64,000 nucleotides of DNA from Undaria pinnatifida (lineage: Eukaryota > Sar > Phaeophyceae > Laminariales > Alariaceae): NCBI GenBank assembly GCA_012845835.1, contig JABAKD010000019.1, positions 10,636,844 through 10,700,843 on the forward strand, read 5' to 3'. Of the stretch, positions 46,133-57,106 are shown piece by piece; position 1 is the stretch's first letter; each line of letters opens with the position of its first letter. The notes under the pieces are model-generated. The model saw only the letters and a list, made by a program, of their open reading frames with translations, was not told the origin of the DNA and searched no databases. Both the position numbers and the translations under genes were made by a program.

Positions 46133-47870
46133 GTGAGTAGTTATCACCATCTGTTATTTTATTGTTTTGTGTATGTGCCTGGCACGGCGCAAGCAGTGGA
46201 CGATTTCTGAGTGATCAGGCTAAAAGCGGGGGACGTAAGCCGTTTTTTTTATTGTGCAAACAGACCCCTACACCAATATAATTCAAGTAGTTGGTGCAGT
46301 TCTGTATGAATTGGTTGGATGGTAACATACCTAATATCGCATTTCGCATTTCACGGACGCTTGCGATTCCTGTTTGTGTTTGTTTTTTGGCGAGAGGTGG
46401 GAGGTAAAGAGGTAGAGTGGAATTGACGTCAACATTGACAAGTGACCCCGTCCGTGTGACTTCGACTTGGACGAAACTGCTCGATACATGCGTATCAACT
46501 GCATCATACCGCAAACGGTGTAAAAACGTAATCAATGTGCTCAAGACAGGAATGGTGCTGGAGTAATGTCAACCGCATACAATACTCGTCTAAACTTTTG
46601 CACCCACGGTTAAATAATGTCTTTTTTTTTTTTCTTTGTCTTTCTTGTATCTTCCCGCGCGGATGGGGCAAAATAAAGCTTAAACCTCAAATCATCCACA
46701 TATATACAAGCATGGTTTTATAGTTTCCGCGCACAGACTGACTATTAATAGCATCACCCTGTTGACCCTAGACCAAGCTAAACTGTACTTCCAAGGGGAG
46801 TCGCCGACCTCTTATCCTTAATGAGCTTATCCTTAAAGGACACATAATCTTCGATCTCACAGCTGAGTGTATGTTTCTTTTTATAATATATGCACGGACC
46901 ATCTCGATACGGCAGTACTGCTGTATATTTACATAGTAAACCCTAACTCTTTTTAAGGTATCCATATTATACGCCCGAGCGTGTGGGCCCGCCCCAGATG
47001 CCGAATACGGCAAATCGGTCTTAACGCCTTTACAGCTTGAAACCCTTTTGTTTTTACAAATTTACTTGAGCTTAGTATAGGGAGGGATTTTGGGGCTCTT
47101 CAGGGGTTAATGGGGATGGCTATTAAAAGCGCGCACAAACCGTAAGAATGTATGAAAATGACCTGATGCCATACGCGCCGATCGATCGCGCGCGCTGCGC
47201 CGTTTGTTATTTCCGGAAATGTTCCTTGCGACAAAATGCGGGATTGTGCAGCATGTAGATTGCTGTACCGCCGTAGCCTAGATTATTGTAATGGGTGTAC
47301 AGCAATCAGTGCACAGGTCCGCGCGGTGAGTTATCTCTTTTCTCGCGCCCTTCTGTTTCGGAGCTGAGAAGCGCCACCGCCTCGTGGATTAATCATGAAC
47401 AACAGAACAGACGCCGTTGCGTTGAAAATGATACCCGTATCATTATACTCGCATGCCTTGCATAATATTTATTACCTGATGGAAGGGTTAGTTTTCGTTT
47501 AGTTTCATATGGAAGGACGCGATTTTTTTAGGGCTTCCTTCGCAAATGTTTTGAAATGTCATTTGTCGGCGATGGGAGAAGGAACGATAACGCAGGCTTT
47601 GGTGTTTCGTGTGTGGGTCCTGCCGCCCCGCCCCCCTCGCCCCCCCCCTCCACTGGTGAGACTGCTGCTGATGTTGTTTCGCCGCATGTTTCATTTGCGG
47701 GATGTTAGCTGTGATCTAGTTTAGCCTCCTTGCTGCCATGTTTCATTTCCCTGACCCCTCCTCCCCCCACCCATGTTTGGCCCGGGTTGCGAATGATGTG
47801 ATAGGGCTACTTTGCCGACGAAGAAAGCTTCAACGAAAGACGGCGGTTGTTCTCTTTCCTTCCCTCCGCG

Positions 47871-47902
<32 letters not shown>

Positions 47903-47941
47903 CGTAGTAGTCGTGGTAGTCGTGGTAGCAGCGGCAGCAGC

Positions 47942-47985
<44 letters not shown>

Positions 47986-50900
47986 CTTGGGACCTCCCAT
48001 GAGGTGGGGGCGGGGGGTTCCCCGTATGTTCGACCCCCTACGTGGCATTTACTCTTGTGTTTGGGTTTTTTGTTATTTATCAGCGATCTCATCTCCCCCC
48101 CCTTCCCCCCTCTCCTCTCCCCCCCTCCCTCCCTCCTCTCTTCTCCCTTCCCCCCTCTCCTCCTCCCTCCCCCCCTCCCTCCCTCCCCTCTTCTCCCGCC
48201 CTCCCCCCTCCCTCCCTCCGCTCTCGTCCCGCCCTCCCCCTTCTGTCTCTCTCCCGCCCTCCCGCCCTTCTTTTCCTCCCTTTCCTCCCCCCCCCAAAAA
48301 AACACACTCACACAACACACAAAACACGCAACACACAAAAACACACACACTACACACAACACACAACACGCATCGGATAAAACAACAAACAGGTTGTGGT
48401 GACGCCAGGGGACGACATTACGCTTTCCTTCGACGGAGACGTGGCAGACGCGATCGCGGTTTCTATCCAACAGTGCACGGGCAACCGGTACGTGAAGATG
48501 GGTGTGTTCTACAACACCACCACCGACACAGACGAAGGCAGCCGACTGACGGGCAGCCAATGCAACAGGGTGAGAGAGGGGAGAGGGGAGAGGGTCGGTC
48601 GGTAGGGGCTGGGGATACTCATTTAATTTAATGTGCGTGTCCTATAGTCGTAGTATATACACAGTGTGAGCATAGACTCTCGCATCCCTACCATGCCGGG
48701 ACGGGGGGTATGTCGAGTTTTCACGACAGTGGGGGGAGGCGTTATCATGAGGGGTTATCATGCCATGCATGGCCGTAGTAGTCCTTGAGGTTAATAAACT
48801 GTATGGTTCGTTTTTGACGAGACAAGAATTGCTTGCATGGTGTAACTGTATCATACGTACATGGCCGTCGTGGTCGATCGCACAAGATCTTGTTCATTTT
48901 GTACCACAAGTTCATGTTCATTTTTTTTTCCCAGGTATATTTTGTTTTGTTGTGTTCCGTTTCTGACAGGAAAAAGATACGTGTAGTTTTCGCGTTTCTA
49001 GTGGAAAGTAGTTGTTAATAACTTGTAATGTTCGATTCTGATGGGAAACTTGATTATATTTCTAATGCTCGTTTATGTTCCGTGTCTTAACGTTGGCAAA
49101 CACGACCGAGAGAAGCGCTTCTGTTACTTTTATGGCGTGGGGTAAAAGCACGATTCGACGCGAGTCGACAAGGAAAGAAAACAGGCTGAAGTCTTGTCGC
49201 GATAAAAATGAAGGCGTACGTACCGTTGTGGGAAGGTAGGGGGGGAAAAGAGCCTGCTCAAGTGACCGCAGATCTGAGTTACGTTTAGAGAGGGAGAAGG
49301 AGAAATGAAAAAAGTGCAAACATAATACCTGGTATAGTAGATGGGGTGAGAAAAAATCAAACAAAAAAAACAGCGTACGGTAATGGTTCGCTGTATAGCT
49401 GTTGCAGCGGCAGACATCTTCGTAGATACGTAGTATATTGAAATGTTCGTTTCTGATGTTTTTTTTTCTTGGTCACATCGATTCGGCACAGATCGTCGGC
49501 GCCGGCGCGTCGGCCGATGACTCCGCCGTGGAGTACAATAAGCTTTGCGCTTTCAAGAACTCCGGACCCGTGGAGCTGGTGTACACGGAGGAATCCGAGA
49601 GCCTTAATGGCACGGCGTACAGCGCGACCGTCGACCCGAGGGAGCTCCAGGTCGTCATCACCAATACTGGTGAGTTGAGGCTTTGTTTGTGTATGATATA
49701 TCAGAAAATATATATATCAACAATGTGTATCAGTATCATACGCCGAAACTCGATAAACATTCCTTATTTCTTATCGAGTTTTTGGACACATCAGTATATG
49801 TCATTTTTCTATATATCAGTATATCGATTTTGTCGGCAAGATGTTCGATATTTTGGTCGGTCGGTAGGACGGTGCTCTGTGTAGGATTTGTCGCTCGTTC
49901 TCCTCATGGTTTGGTCCGTCCTTGTGTTTTGGGTTGGTTATTGGTTATTTGATTTGTCGGGTCTTGTTTGAAAGGCCGGTCGACCCACGTCGATTATTTG
50001 GACGGTCTTCTGTCTTTGTTTTTGTTCTTTGATTTGTCGGTGTTTTTCGAATAGTCTATGTAGATTAGATTTTTGACTGATTAGTCTTTCTTTTTTTATT
50101 GAATTTTTGGCTGGTTGGGGTCATCTTTGAATGATTCGTTCGACATGCCTACGATGTAGATTAGATTTTTGACTGGTTAGTTTTTTTTTTTTTCATTGAA
50201 TTTGTGGCTGGTCGGGTCATGTTTGAATGATTCGTTCGACCTGTCTGTTGATTGATTGGTCGGTCGGTCTCTCCTTGAGCATTGAATGCTCGGTCGATCT
50301 ACGGTCTGTCTTTTATGTTGTGCTCTTTGATTTGTCGGTGTTCTTCGAATGGTCTCTATGTAGATTGGATTTTAGACTGGTTAAAATTTATATTTTGATT
50401 GGATTTTTGGCTGGTCGGATCACCTTTAAAATGGTTCGTTCGACAATGTCGGTCGGCCATTCTAATGAATATTCGGAGAGGATGTTCGTCGAATGGCCGG
50501 TCGGTCCTATTCGATTCTTGGACATAATCGGTCTATCTTGTCGGTCGATCTGCGGTCGGTCCGGTCCTCTTACTCTTATGATTCGTTGGAACGGTCGGTC
50601 TGATCTGGTCGGCCGTTCTACGTTGGTTTATAGATTAGTCTTTCCTCTTGATCATTGTAATTTCGGTCGTTATGGTCGGGTTGATCGGTCGATCTTGCCT
50701 TGATTGATGATCTAATCTGCTGCTTTCTTTTGATTGGTCGGTCTCTTAGATTGATGACATGCGCCCCGACCTTATCCCTCCTCCCCCCCCCACCCGACGT
50801 TTCTCCCCCAATTCGATCTACGATACTTTTGCTATTTTCTTTTTCGCAGGGTCCACCACTGCCTCCGTTCAGGTTGTCCTGTTTAGCTCCGACTACCCCG

Positions 50901-53900
50901 CGCCAAATGAAGATTCCTCCATCGACAGGGTGCACACTCGGTCCGACCAGGATGAAAACACGTACACGTGAGTGACCGGCTGGCTTGGTTTCATTTTCGT
51001 ATCATGAACGATTTGGACTCTGACCCGACACCGACCAATTGAGCTCCTTCTTACATGGTACCACTTTTTCGAGACTGCTGTGGTTGAGGGTGGGTCACTC
51101 TATGTGTACGATACGAATACTCTTAACCCTATCTCTCCCCTAATCTATCCCTAATCCTGACATTCGTTGTGTACGATACGAAGATACCCTATCCCTAACC
51201 TCAACCAATCCAACCTATTATGTTCCACGGCTAGCCCTGTTCGTCCGGTACACTTGAGTCAGTGTGGGCACACATACCTTTACCGCACTTAGTCGACACT
51301 GGTTGAAGTGTCTTCACATTGCCACCTTCATTGGACACTGGCTAAAGTGCCACTGCGTACACTAACTACCACGAATATATAACCCGCAACCCAATTCTAA
51401 CCCCCAGACCCAATCAACCGTTGTTTCGGGCAAATCAAGTCGTCTTCGTCTCGTACGCTCAGTGTGCGCCAACCATAGTGTCGAATACCGGGCAGTAAGC
51501 GGTAAAGGATGTTGTAGGAATGGGCGCTAAGGTCTACTGCCTCCCGCCCCGCATTGCGTAATTAATTATCCCTTTATTATGGGATACCCTGTGCGTTTGT
51601 TGCTGCCCGTTCGTTGAATATTCACATTCAATTTCTTGAGATAGAAAAGGTTGCCGCACCGATGCGTCAAATTTTCGTGACTGCTTTAATGGATATATTG
51701 TGGCCATGGTTTTACGGGCTTCATGTACAACAATACCCCGTCAAACAGTTGCGAAAATTATTACCAAAAATTACGTATTTATTAGTCCCATCGATATGGG
51801 GCTTTACTGTAATTTCACTCCATCCTATCGACTTGTGGATTATCCCATGATACATGTGAGTTACCTGCAATTTCACACGATCCCATCAACTTGTGGACTG
51901 CCGGTCTTTTCACCGTGCCCCGTCCATCACAGGCCATCAACTTCTGGGTTGCCTGTCACTCCATTCGTCCATAATTCGCTTGTTGACTTCTCTGACCGTG
52001 ATGTGCGAGTCGGAAAATAACTGCGGGTTTTACCAGTCGTTTTCTTTCATCCATCATTTTGTGTGTATACCGTAGGTTCTGTTTACTTCGGCCCTCCCGA
52101 AATAGTTTCAGTCAACCACCAACTTGTGGGGTTTTTTTATAGATGGGTTCGCGAGGCCCACATCGCACAGCCCATCAACAAACTTGTGGGTTGCGTGCTG
52201 TTTCATCCGATAATTCGCTAATTAACCCTTGCCTTTTATGGGCAGTTGTAGGGTTATGATCTTACCTACCAGGTATCTACGTACCTTCCATTCCTTTTGT
52301 AAAATTATGGGTCAAAGTGCCTTCTTTTCGTTTTTTAAAAAAAAAATGGGTCAAATCAAGTAACTGGGTCTAGCCTGCCTGCCCACAACTCTTGGGTTAT
52401 ACACCATCCGTTTTATGGTTTGCACCTATCGGTCTCTAGATCACCCGTTGCATACATCACCCGTCAATCTAATGAATCCACCCTGTCGTGCTTTGCTTGG
52501 TTGCCTCATTTCATTCAACATTGTAACAGCTGTGCAGATTTTCCCTACATTTCTGGCTAAACTTCCAACTTTTGGGTGTTGCAACTATGTTTACTTTAAC
52601 CCGTCGACTTGTATGCCCACGGACTTTTTGGGTTCCCCATTTTGTCCCATGCCACCCTCTCACCAAGTTCGGGATTTATTTTACCCCGTTCAACTCGTAC
52701 AATGTATTGTTGTTCTCACATTAACTCGCATAATCATGTCCGTGGTCACAGGACAGGTTCCAGCCACTCTGAAGTGGAAGAATGCCCCAGGAAAGAAAAA
52801 GGCACTCAATCACTTGGAAAAAGACAGAAAAAAAAGAAAAAAAAAAGACGAGAAAAATAGAAAGCGAAAAAGGAAAGGAGAAAAGAATAGAAAAGAAGAG
52901 AAAAGAAGACGAACAGCAAGGAAAGGAAGGGAAAGCGGGGAAAAAAACGACGACTACTACAAACAGTAGCGTTGGTCCTGAAGTTCGATTGATTCCCTCA
53001 CCGTGGTAAGATTTTGAATTTATTCGCAAAAATGCAAAAAAAAAAAAAAGAAAAAAGAATCACCGGCTGAGAACGCCAAGCAGCGTGAGTGGGTAGTTAC
53101 AGTTCGACGCGAGTCGACGAGGGAAGAAAATGCTGAATTCTTCTCGCACCGTGGTAGTGGGAGGGGGGAGGGGAGGGTCCGCTATGTGACCCCGGGTCTG
53201 AGTTACTACGGTGCAGTGACGCACATTATTGTGTTTTTTCAACCATTTCACCCCAGTGACGTCATTTGGGGTCAGGGTTAGCTCCATGGTTGTGAAAAAC
53301 ACAATGATGTCATACACCCTACCTACTTTTTTTTTTTTTTTTTTTATCCTCTGGCGGATGGGGAAATACTACTGGGAGGGAGGGCAAGAGTAGTGCAAGG
53401 ATAATAAATGGGATAGAGAAGCAAAAAAAGGCAGAGGTAGCCCCCCAAAATACCCCCCGCATCCACTCCCCCCTATGTTGGATGATATATATATATATGT
53501 TGGGTTGGCATCGGATGGCGACGACACCGCCTGTAAAGCATGCCGCACTGCATGAGCTAAATAGACCTTTTGGGTCCGTTTTTTTTTCTTCTTTTTGGCG
53601 GTCGATCACAGCTGGCAGTCGGGTTGGATGATTTGTGCGGGGTAGAGAGCTTTTTCTTCGCACAAGGGGAATGATCGCATCACGCAGTGCTTATGGTAGA
53701 ACACCCACGAGGAAGTTACATAGTGCTCCCATTGCTGTCTCTGGAAGTGGCCATACCGGAAATATTGACCCATTGAAGCTGTCATCCATATGCAAGTCCG
53801 TCTCACAAGCGGTTCTTAGTAGGATGTAGCTCACCCTTCATGCGTCTCTCCGAACACCTCACGGCGCTTCGCGCTTGATGCAAGCAATGTCTTGCCTGGT

Positions 53901-56607
53901 CGGTGAGAACCCGACATGCTCCGTCCTGACATAGTGGGGATGCGAGGGGATGCGAGGGTCTAATAGCTACTATACCATATGGTCATACATGCCGACCACT
54001 GCGGCCATGCATGAATATCGAGTACCAGGTACCCACGAGATGTGTCGAGAGGGTGATATGAGGAAATTAGACGTACGTGACATGCAAGAGTTTGGTGGAC
54101 AAGAGAGTAGCGACAAAACGATCGTATTTTGATAGATGGTGGCCGCAGACGACGAAACAGGACGGGGGTAGGATAAGCAAACAGTTGACCATGTGGAAGA
54201 ATCGCAATGAGCGCCCAAATGTTGGAGGTGTCTCTGCTAGGAGTAGGCACGGTGCTCTTGTCTCGGAAAGGGATGCGTGACCAATTTTCAAATGACGAAG
54301 GCAAGCAACAAATGAGTACGCCGCTTCCCCCCTCCCCCCCCAAAAAAAAAGAACGCTCCTTTCTCCAACCCCCCCCCTCCCCGTAGCCCCACCTCCACTC
54401 CCACCTTATTATTCAAACCCCCACTTCCCAGCTCCCCACCTTCATTTCTACCCCCCCGCCCCCCCCAAATTTGCTCATTTATCTGACCCTACCCCACCCC
54501 CCTCCCCACCCACCCCACATCACCCCATCTCACCCGACCCCCCCCCTCCCTCCCCTTCCCGCTACCCATCCCACCCCACTCCGTAGCCCCACCGCCCACA
54601 CCACATTATTTACCTTCCACTTCCCAACTCCCCGCCTCCTTTTATACAACAGCTGGCCTCGGTTGGCACCGACGCCGTAAAACATTATATGCATATTTGG
54701 GGTTGGCGTTGGTTGGCAACGACGCCGTAAAACATACCAATCACTGCGTGAGCTAAACAACCAGGGTACCCTTTTTTTGTTTTTTTTGGCGGTTACCATG
54801 ATGGTTATCGGTTATCGAGCTAGATCATATTGTGCGGGGTGGAGAACCCTAACTCCGCACAAGGGGAATGATCGCATCACGTAGAAGTGTGAATATGATA
54901 AGGCACCCACGAGGCAGTTAAGTCACATAGTAATACCCATTGCTGTCTCTGGAGTGGCCGCACCAAAAAACAAAGTATAACCCATTGGCGCTGTCGTGCA
55001 TAAGCAAGAAAGTAGGCACAAGGTGCCGAAGTCGGTCTTACGAGCGGCTCTTGGAAGGACGCAGTTCGCCCTTCATGCGACTCGCCGAACACCTCGCGGC
55101 GCTTCGCGCTTGGTGCAAGCAACGCCTAGTTGGTTGGTGAAAACCCGACCTGCTCCGTCCCGGCATAGTAGGGATGCGAGGGTTTATGGTCATACGACTA
55201 CGGCCATGCACAAACTGAGTACACCCCCCCCCCCCGTCCCTCCCCAACCAAATTCCCTACCCGCCCCACCCCATCTCACCCCTCCCCCACCCAACACCCC
55301 ATTCCACCCCCCCCCCGCCCCCTCCCCGATACCCACCCTGCCCCACCCCAGCGTCGACGCGAGCTTCCAAGCCGAGGGTAGCACGGACACATTCTGCGAT
55401 GAGGGGGTTTGCGCCGTCTACGCATACTACATCAAGATCGACGACGAGGACAGCGACGCCGACCTGCTTTTCGGCACCACGTGCCAGGCCCGGACGGGAG
55501 TGATGGTGTACGAGGGGTTTACCACGGTCTCGAGCTTGGCGGACGATGGAGATGATGACCCAGAAGCGGAGACTGCTTCGCATGGTGGTGCTACTTCTGC
55601 TGATGAGACTTCTTCGCATGGTGGTGCTACTTCTGCTGATGTCGTCGATGCTCCTGCGAAAACTGCTACGTCGACTACTCCGTATGACCTATCGGCCTGC
55701 ACGGAGTTCCCTACGCATGTGAGAGCGGTGGAGGTTTTTTTGCGCGGGGGGGGGGGGGGGGTTGATGGGGGTATACGGGGTATTGTTTGGGGGCTAGTTG
55801 GTCGTCGCTATACATTTGTACTGTTTGGGTGTGCGATCGATTTTGACTGACTCCTTTTTGTGTACGATTTGGGATTAGTACCATCTCGACTACTCCGTAA
55901 CATATCTCGGCCTGCACGGAGTTCCTAAAGAATTCGAGCTAGGTGGAGGGTTCGGGGGGTGGGGGGGAGGGGGGTGGAAGGAGGTGGGTGGGTTGGTATT
56001 TTATAATGGTACTGTTTGAGGGTGCACATTATGGTTGCTTATGCTCCGGTTTTTGTGGCGGCCTGGGTAGATGGGTTCTAGATGGGTTCTGCTTCTTGTC
56101 CGGTCGTGGTATTTTATCATACTGTTTTGGGCTGGGGGGGGGAGGATGGGGGTTGCGGGGTGAAGGGGTGATGTTGGCTGTACGAATAATGGTGTCTTTT
56201 TAGGGCCGTCGAGTTGTTGAATCTGTTTGGAGGGGTCGTGGGCGTGGGTGGGGTTCCTGGGTCTTGTCCGGTTATGGCCACTCTTTAATGCGCTTCTTGA
56301 CTTTGATTGACTACGATTTGGCGGGGTGGGCTCTGCGTCTTATTCGGCTAGGGCTATGTTCCTTATTGCGATTATTTGATTGACTATAATCACGCACCTT
56401 TTTGTATCCGCACCCAGTGTGTCGATTTGATTGGCTCGACCCTTCCCCTTCGCGCACTTACGCAGAACCCTGCTTGCTTGCCCCTCCCCTGCCCCCTGCC
56501 CCCGCCCCTCCCCTCCTCCCCCCCTCCCCCCCCCCCCATCCCTTCCCCTTCCCCTCCTGTCCTCTGTTGTCTTTTTGCCTTCGCCTTGCCGCCGCCGCTG
56601 CCGCCGC

Positions 56608-56658
<51 letters not shown>

Positions 56659-57106
56659 GCCTGCAATCCGCGCGCGCGTACAAAAAAAAAACTCCGACGC
56701 GTCGACAAAATAACGAAAACGAAACCATTCAACAAAAAAAACAACGAAAAAACAATCACTAAACCAAAAAACAATACGATACGAAACCAAACGAAACAAA
56801 AAAAAAAAAAAAAACGAAAAAAAAACGCAGACGGAAGCGACCTACCGGGTGTACCTGGTCGTCTCCCCCGACACCGCCACGGCCTCGCGCGTCGGCTACG
56901 GGCTGCGGGACCAGCTCCTCTTCGAAAGCGAGGAGATTCATGTCGAGGACGACATGGACCACGTTTGCCCCGAGATCGTGACGGAGGAGTCGTCGGGTGC
57001 GGTGCGGACAGTCGCAGCACCAGCAACAGCAGCGGCCACAGTAGCAGCAGCAGCAGCTATTGCGCTAGGTTTTGGTGGGGTGGTCGCGGCATTGGCAGGG
57101 CTTTAG
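46046..57106 (+). CDS. Six-exon gene: predicted secreted, GPI-anchored cysteine-containing surface protein (400 aa), family not recognised
   Basis: Exons: 46046-46132, 48393-48569, 49492-49669, 50850-50967, 55352-55718 and 56831-57106. They total 1203 nt (400 codons plus TAG). Donors are GTGAGT or GTGAGA, acceptors end in CAG, and junction phases 0, 0, 1, 2, 0 all match. The start is the first ATG after an in-frame stop at 45935. Residues 2-11 are hydrophobic and an A-N-A motif at 17-19 fits signal-peptidase cleavage. Eight cysteines lie at 57, 86, 107, 202, 207, 231, 303 and 355, an even number suited to disulfides. Sequons are at N70 and N127. Residues 251-260 are acidic, and 260-271 is repeated exactly but for one residue at 272-283. 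S363-S364-G365 followed by a hydrophobic tail to 400 resembles a GPI-anchor signal. Known: this layout is typical of cell-surface proteins. Inferred: export, anchoring and a mostly beta fold. I recognise no enzyme motif or family. An upstream non-coding exon is possible. Confidence 0.85.
46705..46885 (+). repeat. Dispersed family E copy in intron 1
   Basis: It contains TTTTATAGTTTCCGCGCACA, GCATCACCCTGTTGACCCTA and AATCTTCGATCTCACAGCTG, but the segment with the GATCGGAG core is deleted. Confidence 0.8.
47025..47106 (+). mobile_element. TTAA-flanked MITE in intron 1
   Basis: The 82 bp between TTAA at 47021 and 47107 match 10341-10422 in length and order. It is in the sense orientation of the gene. 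Confidence 0.8.
47872..47985. repeat. (AGT)n/(CAG)n trinucleotide tract in intron 1
   Basis: About 11 AGT units pass through GTCGTAGTAG and GGCAGCAGC to about 15 CAG units. Frames through it give poly-Ser, poly-Leu or poly-Cys and are not coding. Confidence 0.95.
48090..48297 (+). repeat. Polypyrimidine tract in intron 1
   Basis: About 200 bp of almost pure C/T (CCCTCCCTCC type) end about 95 bp upstream of the exon 2 acceptor. An AC-rich stretch follows. The asymmetry could form triplex DNA; any splicing role is speculation. Confidence 0.9.
48393..48569 (+). CDS. Exon 2 (residues 30-88)
   Basis: The exon is 177 nt and in phase 0 on both sides. Its acceptor is ACAAACAG and its donor is GTGAGA. 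It carries cysteines 57 and 86 and the N-T-T sequon at 70. Codons end mostly in C or G, unlike the surrounding intron. A longer open frame crosses this exon in another frame, but it consists of low-complexity pyrimidine and CAG repeats and is not the coding frame. Confidence 0.85.
48655..48730 (-). repeat. Fragment of the 513-bp repeat in intron 2
   Basis: Reverse complement shares GTCCCGGCATGGTAGGGATG and CGAGAGTCTATG with the 3' end of the copies at 53500 and 54698. Confidence 0.65.
49118..49330 (+). mobile_element. SINE family B in intron 2, 5' truncated
   Basis: It starts inside the body, passes GATTCGACGCGAGTCGACAA and GAGCCTGCTCAAGTGACC, and ends A-rich near AAAAAAGTGC. Same orientation as the gene. 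Confidence 0.75.
49492..49669 (+). CDS. Exon 3 (residues 89-147 and first base of codon 148)
   Basis: The exon is 178 nt, entered in phase 0 after GGCACAG and left in phase 1 at a GTGAGT donor. It holds cysteine 107 and the N-G-T sequon at 127. The strong C/G third-position bias continues. Confidence 0.85.
49990..50450. repeat. Threefold diverged repeat in intron 3
   Basis: GTAGATTAGATTTTTGACTG, GAATTTTTGGCTGGT(T/C)GG and GAATGATTCGTTCGAC recur three times (periods about 110-240 bp). GGTCGGTCGGTC runs follow. Confidence 0.75.
50850..50967 (+). CDS. Exon 4 (residues 148-186 and first two bases of codon 187)
   Basis: The exon is 118 nt, with acceptor TTTTTCGCAG and donor GTGAGT. It enters in phase 1 and leaves in phase 2. 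Frame continuity with exons 3 and 5 requires exactly these borders, which supports the model. Confidence 0.85.
53000..53215 (+). mobile_element. SINE family B in intron 4
   Basis: GAATTTATTCGCAAAAATGC, CAGTTCGACGCGAGTCGACG and GACCCCGGGTCTGAGTTACT are in SINE-B order. Confidence 0.75.
53500..54013. repeat. 513-bp repeat in intron 4, copy 1
   Basis: It is co-linear with 54698-55210 through GTGCGGGG(T)AGAG, GCACAAGGGGAATGATCGCA, CCATTGCTGTCTCTGGA and GGCGCTTCGCGCTTG. No intact frame is shared by the two copies. Partial reverse copies lie at 15995, 48655 and 57445. Confidence 0.85.
54014..54320 (+). mobile_element. Decayed 3' fragment of the probable LINE, copy 2
   Basis: It is co-linear with 33210-33490 (ATGAGGAAATTAGACGT; GATGGTGGCCGCAGACGACG; GCGCCCAAATGTTGGAGGTG) and has an early stop in the frame open in copy 1. 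It ends at a C-rich tract. Confidence 0.55.
54322..54570. repeat. C-rich low-complexity tract in intron 4
   Basis: CCCCACCC-type sequence separates the two 513-bp copies. A similar tract (55211-55350) follows copy 2 and runs into the exon 5 acceptor. Confidence 0.9.
54698..55210. repeat. 513-bp repeat in intron 4, copy 2
   Basis: Direct repeat of 53500-54013. Its first 45 bp are themselves doubled (GACGCCGTAAAACAT at 54670 and 54720). Confidence 0.85.
55352..55718 (+). CDS. Exon 5 with duplicated linker (residues 187-309)
   Basis: The exon is 367 nt, with acceptor CACCCCAG and donor GTGAGA. The first part carries the C202/C207 pair and C231 in GC-ending codons. It then changes to a linker of Ala, Thr, Ser, Gly, His and Asp using mostly T-ending codons. 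Here a 36-bp unit is present twice in tandem (residues 260-271 and 272-283). C303 follows. The last 45 bp or so have a frame-broken copy in the next intron at about 55876-55920. Confidence 0.85.
55876..55922 (+). pseudogene. Broken copy of the exon 5 end inside intron 5
   Basis: CTCGACTACTCCGTA, then CTCGGCCTGCACGGAGTTCC, repeats 55673-55713 of exon 5. Small deletions break the frame, and the GTGAGA donor is replaced by AAAGAATTCG. Confidence 0.75.
56588..56657. repeat. (GCC)n/(CTG)n tract in intron 5
   Basis: About 14 clean CTG units follow GCC-rich triplets, within a C-rich then A-rich stretch that ends 3 bp before the CGCAG acceptor. Confidence 0.95.
56831..57106 (+). CDS. Exon 6: last extracellular segment and GPI-type tail
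   Basis: The exon is 276 nt including TAG, after acceptor AAACGCAG. It encodes a segment of alternating hydrophobic residues, C355, the small-residue cluster S363-S364-G365, and then an Ala/Val/Gly/Leu-rich tail that ends the protein with no charged residues after R368. The tail could instead be a true transmembrane helix with no cytoplasmic part. A possible AATAAA lies at 57658, and none is closer downstream. Confidence 0.85.
   Translation, partial: TEATYRVYLVVSPDTATASRVGYGLRDQLLFESEEIHVEDDMDHVCPEIVTEESSGAVRTVAAPATAAATVAAAAAIALGFGGVVAALAGL

Noticed and set aside
47738-48631. 297-codon + strand frame and a 279-codon minus strand frame
   Set aside because: Both run through CAG/AGT triplets and a pure pyrimidine tract and give Ser, Pro or Cys runs. 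The true exon 2 lies inside in another frame with matching splice sites.
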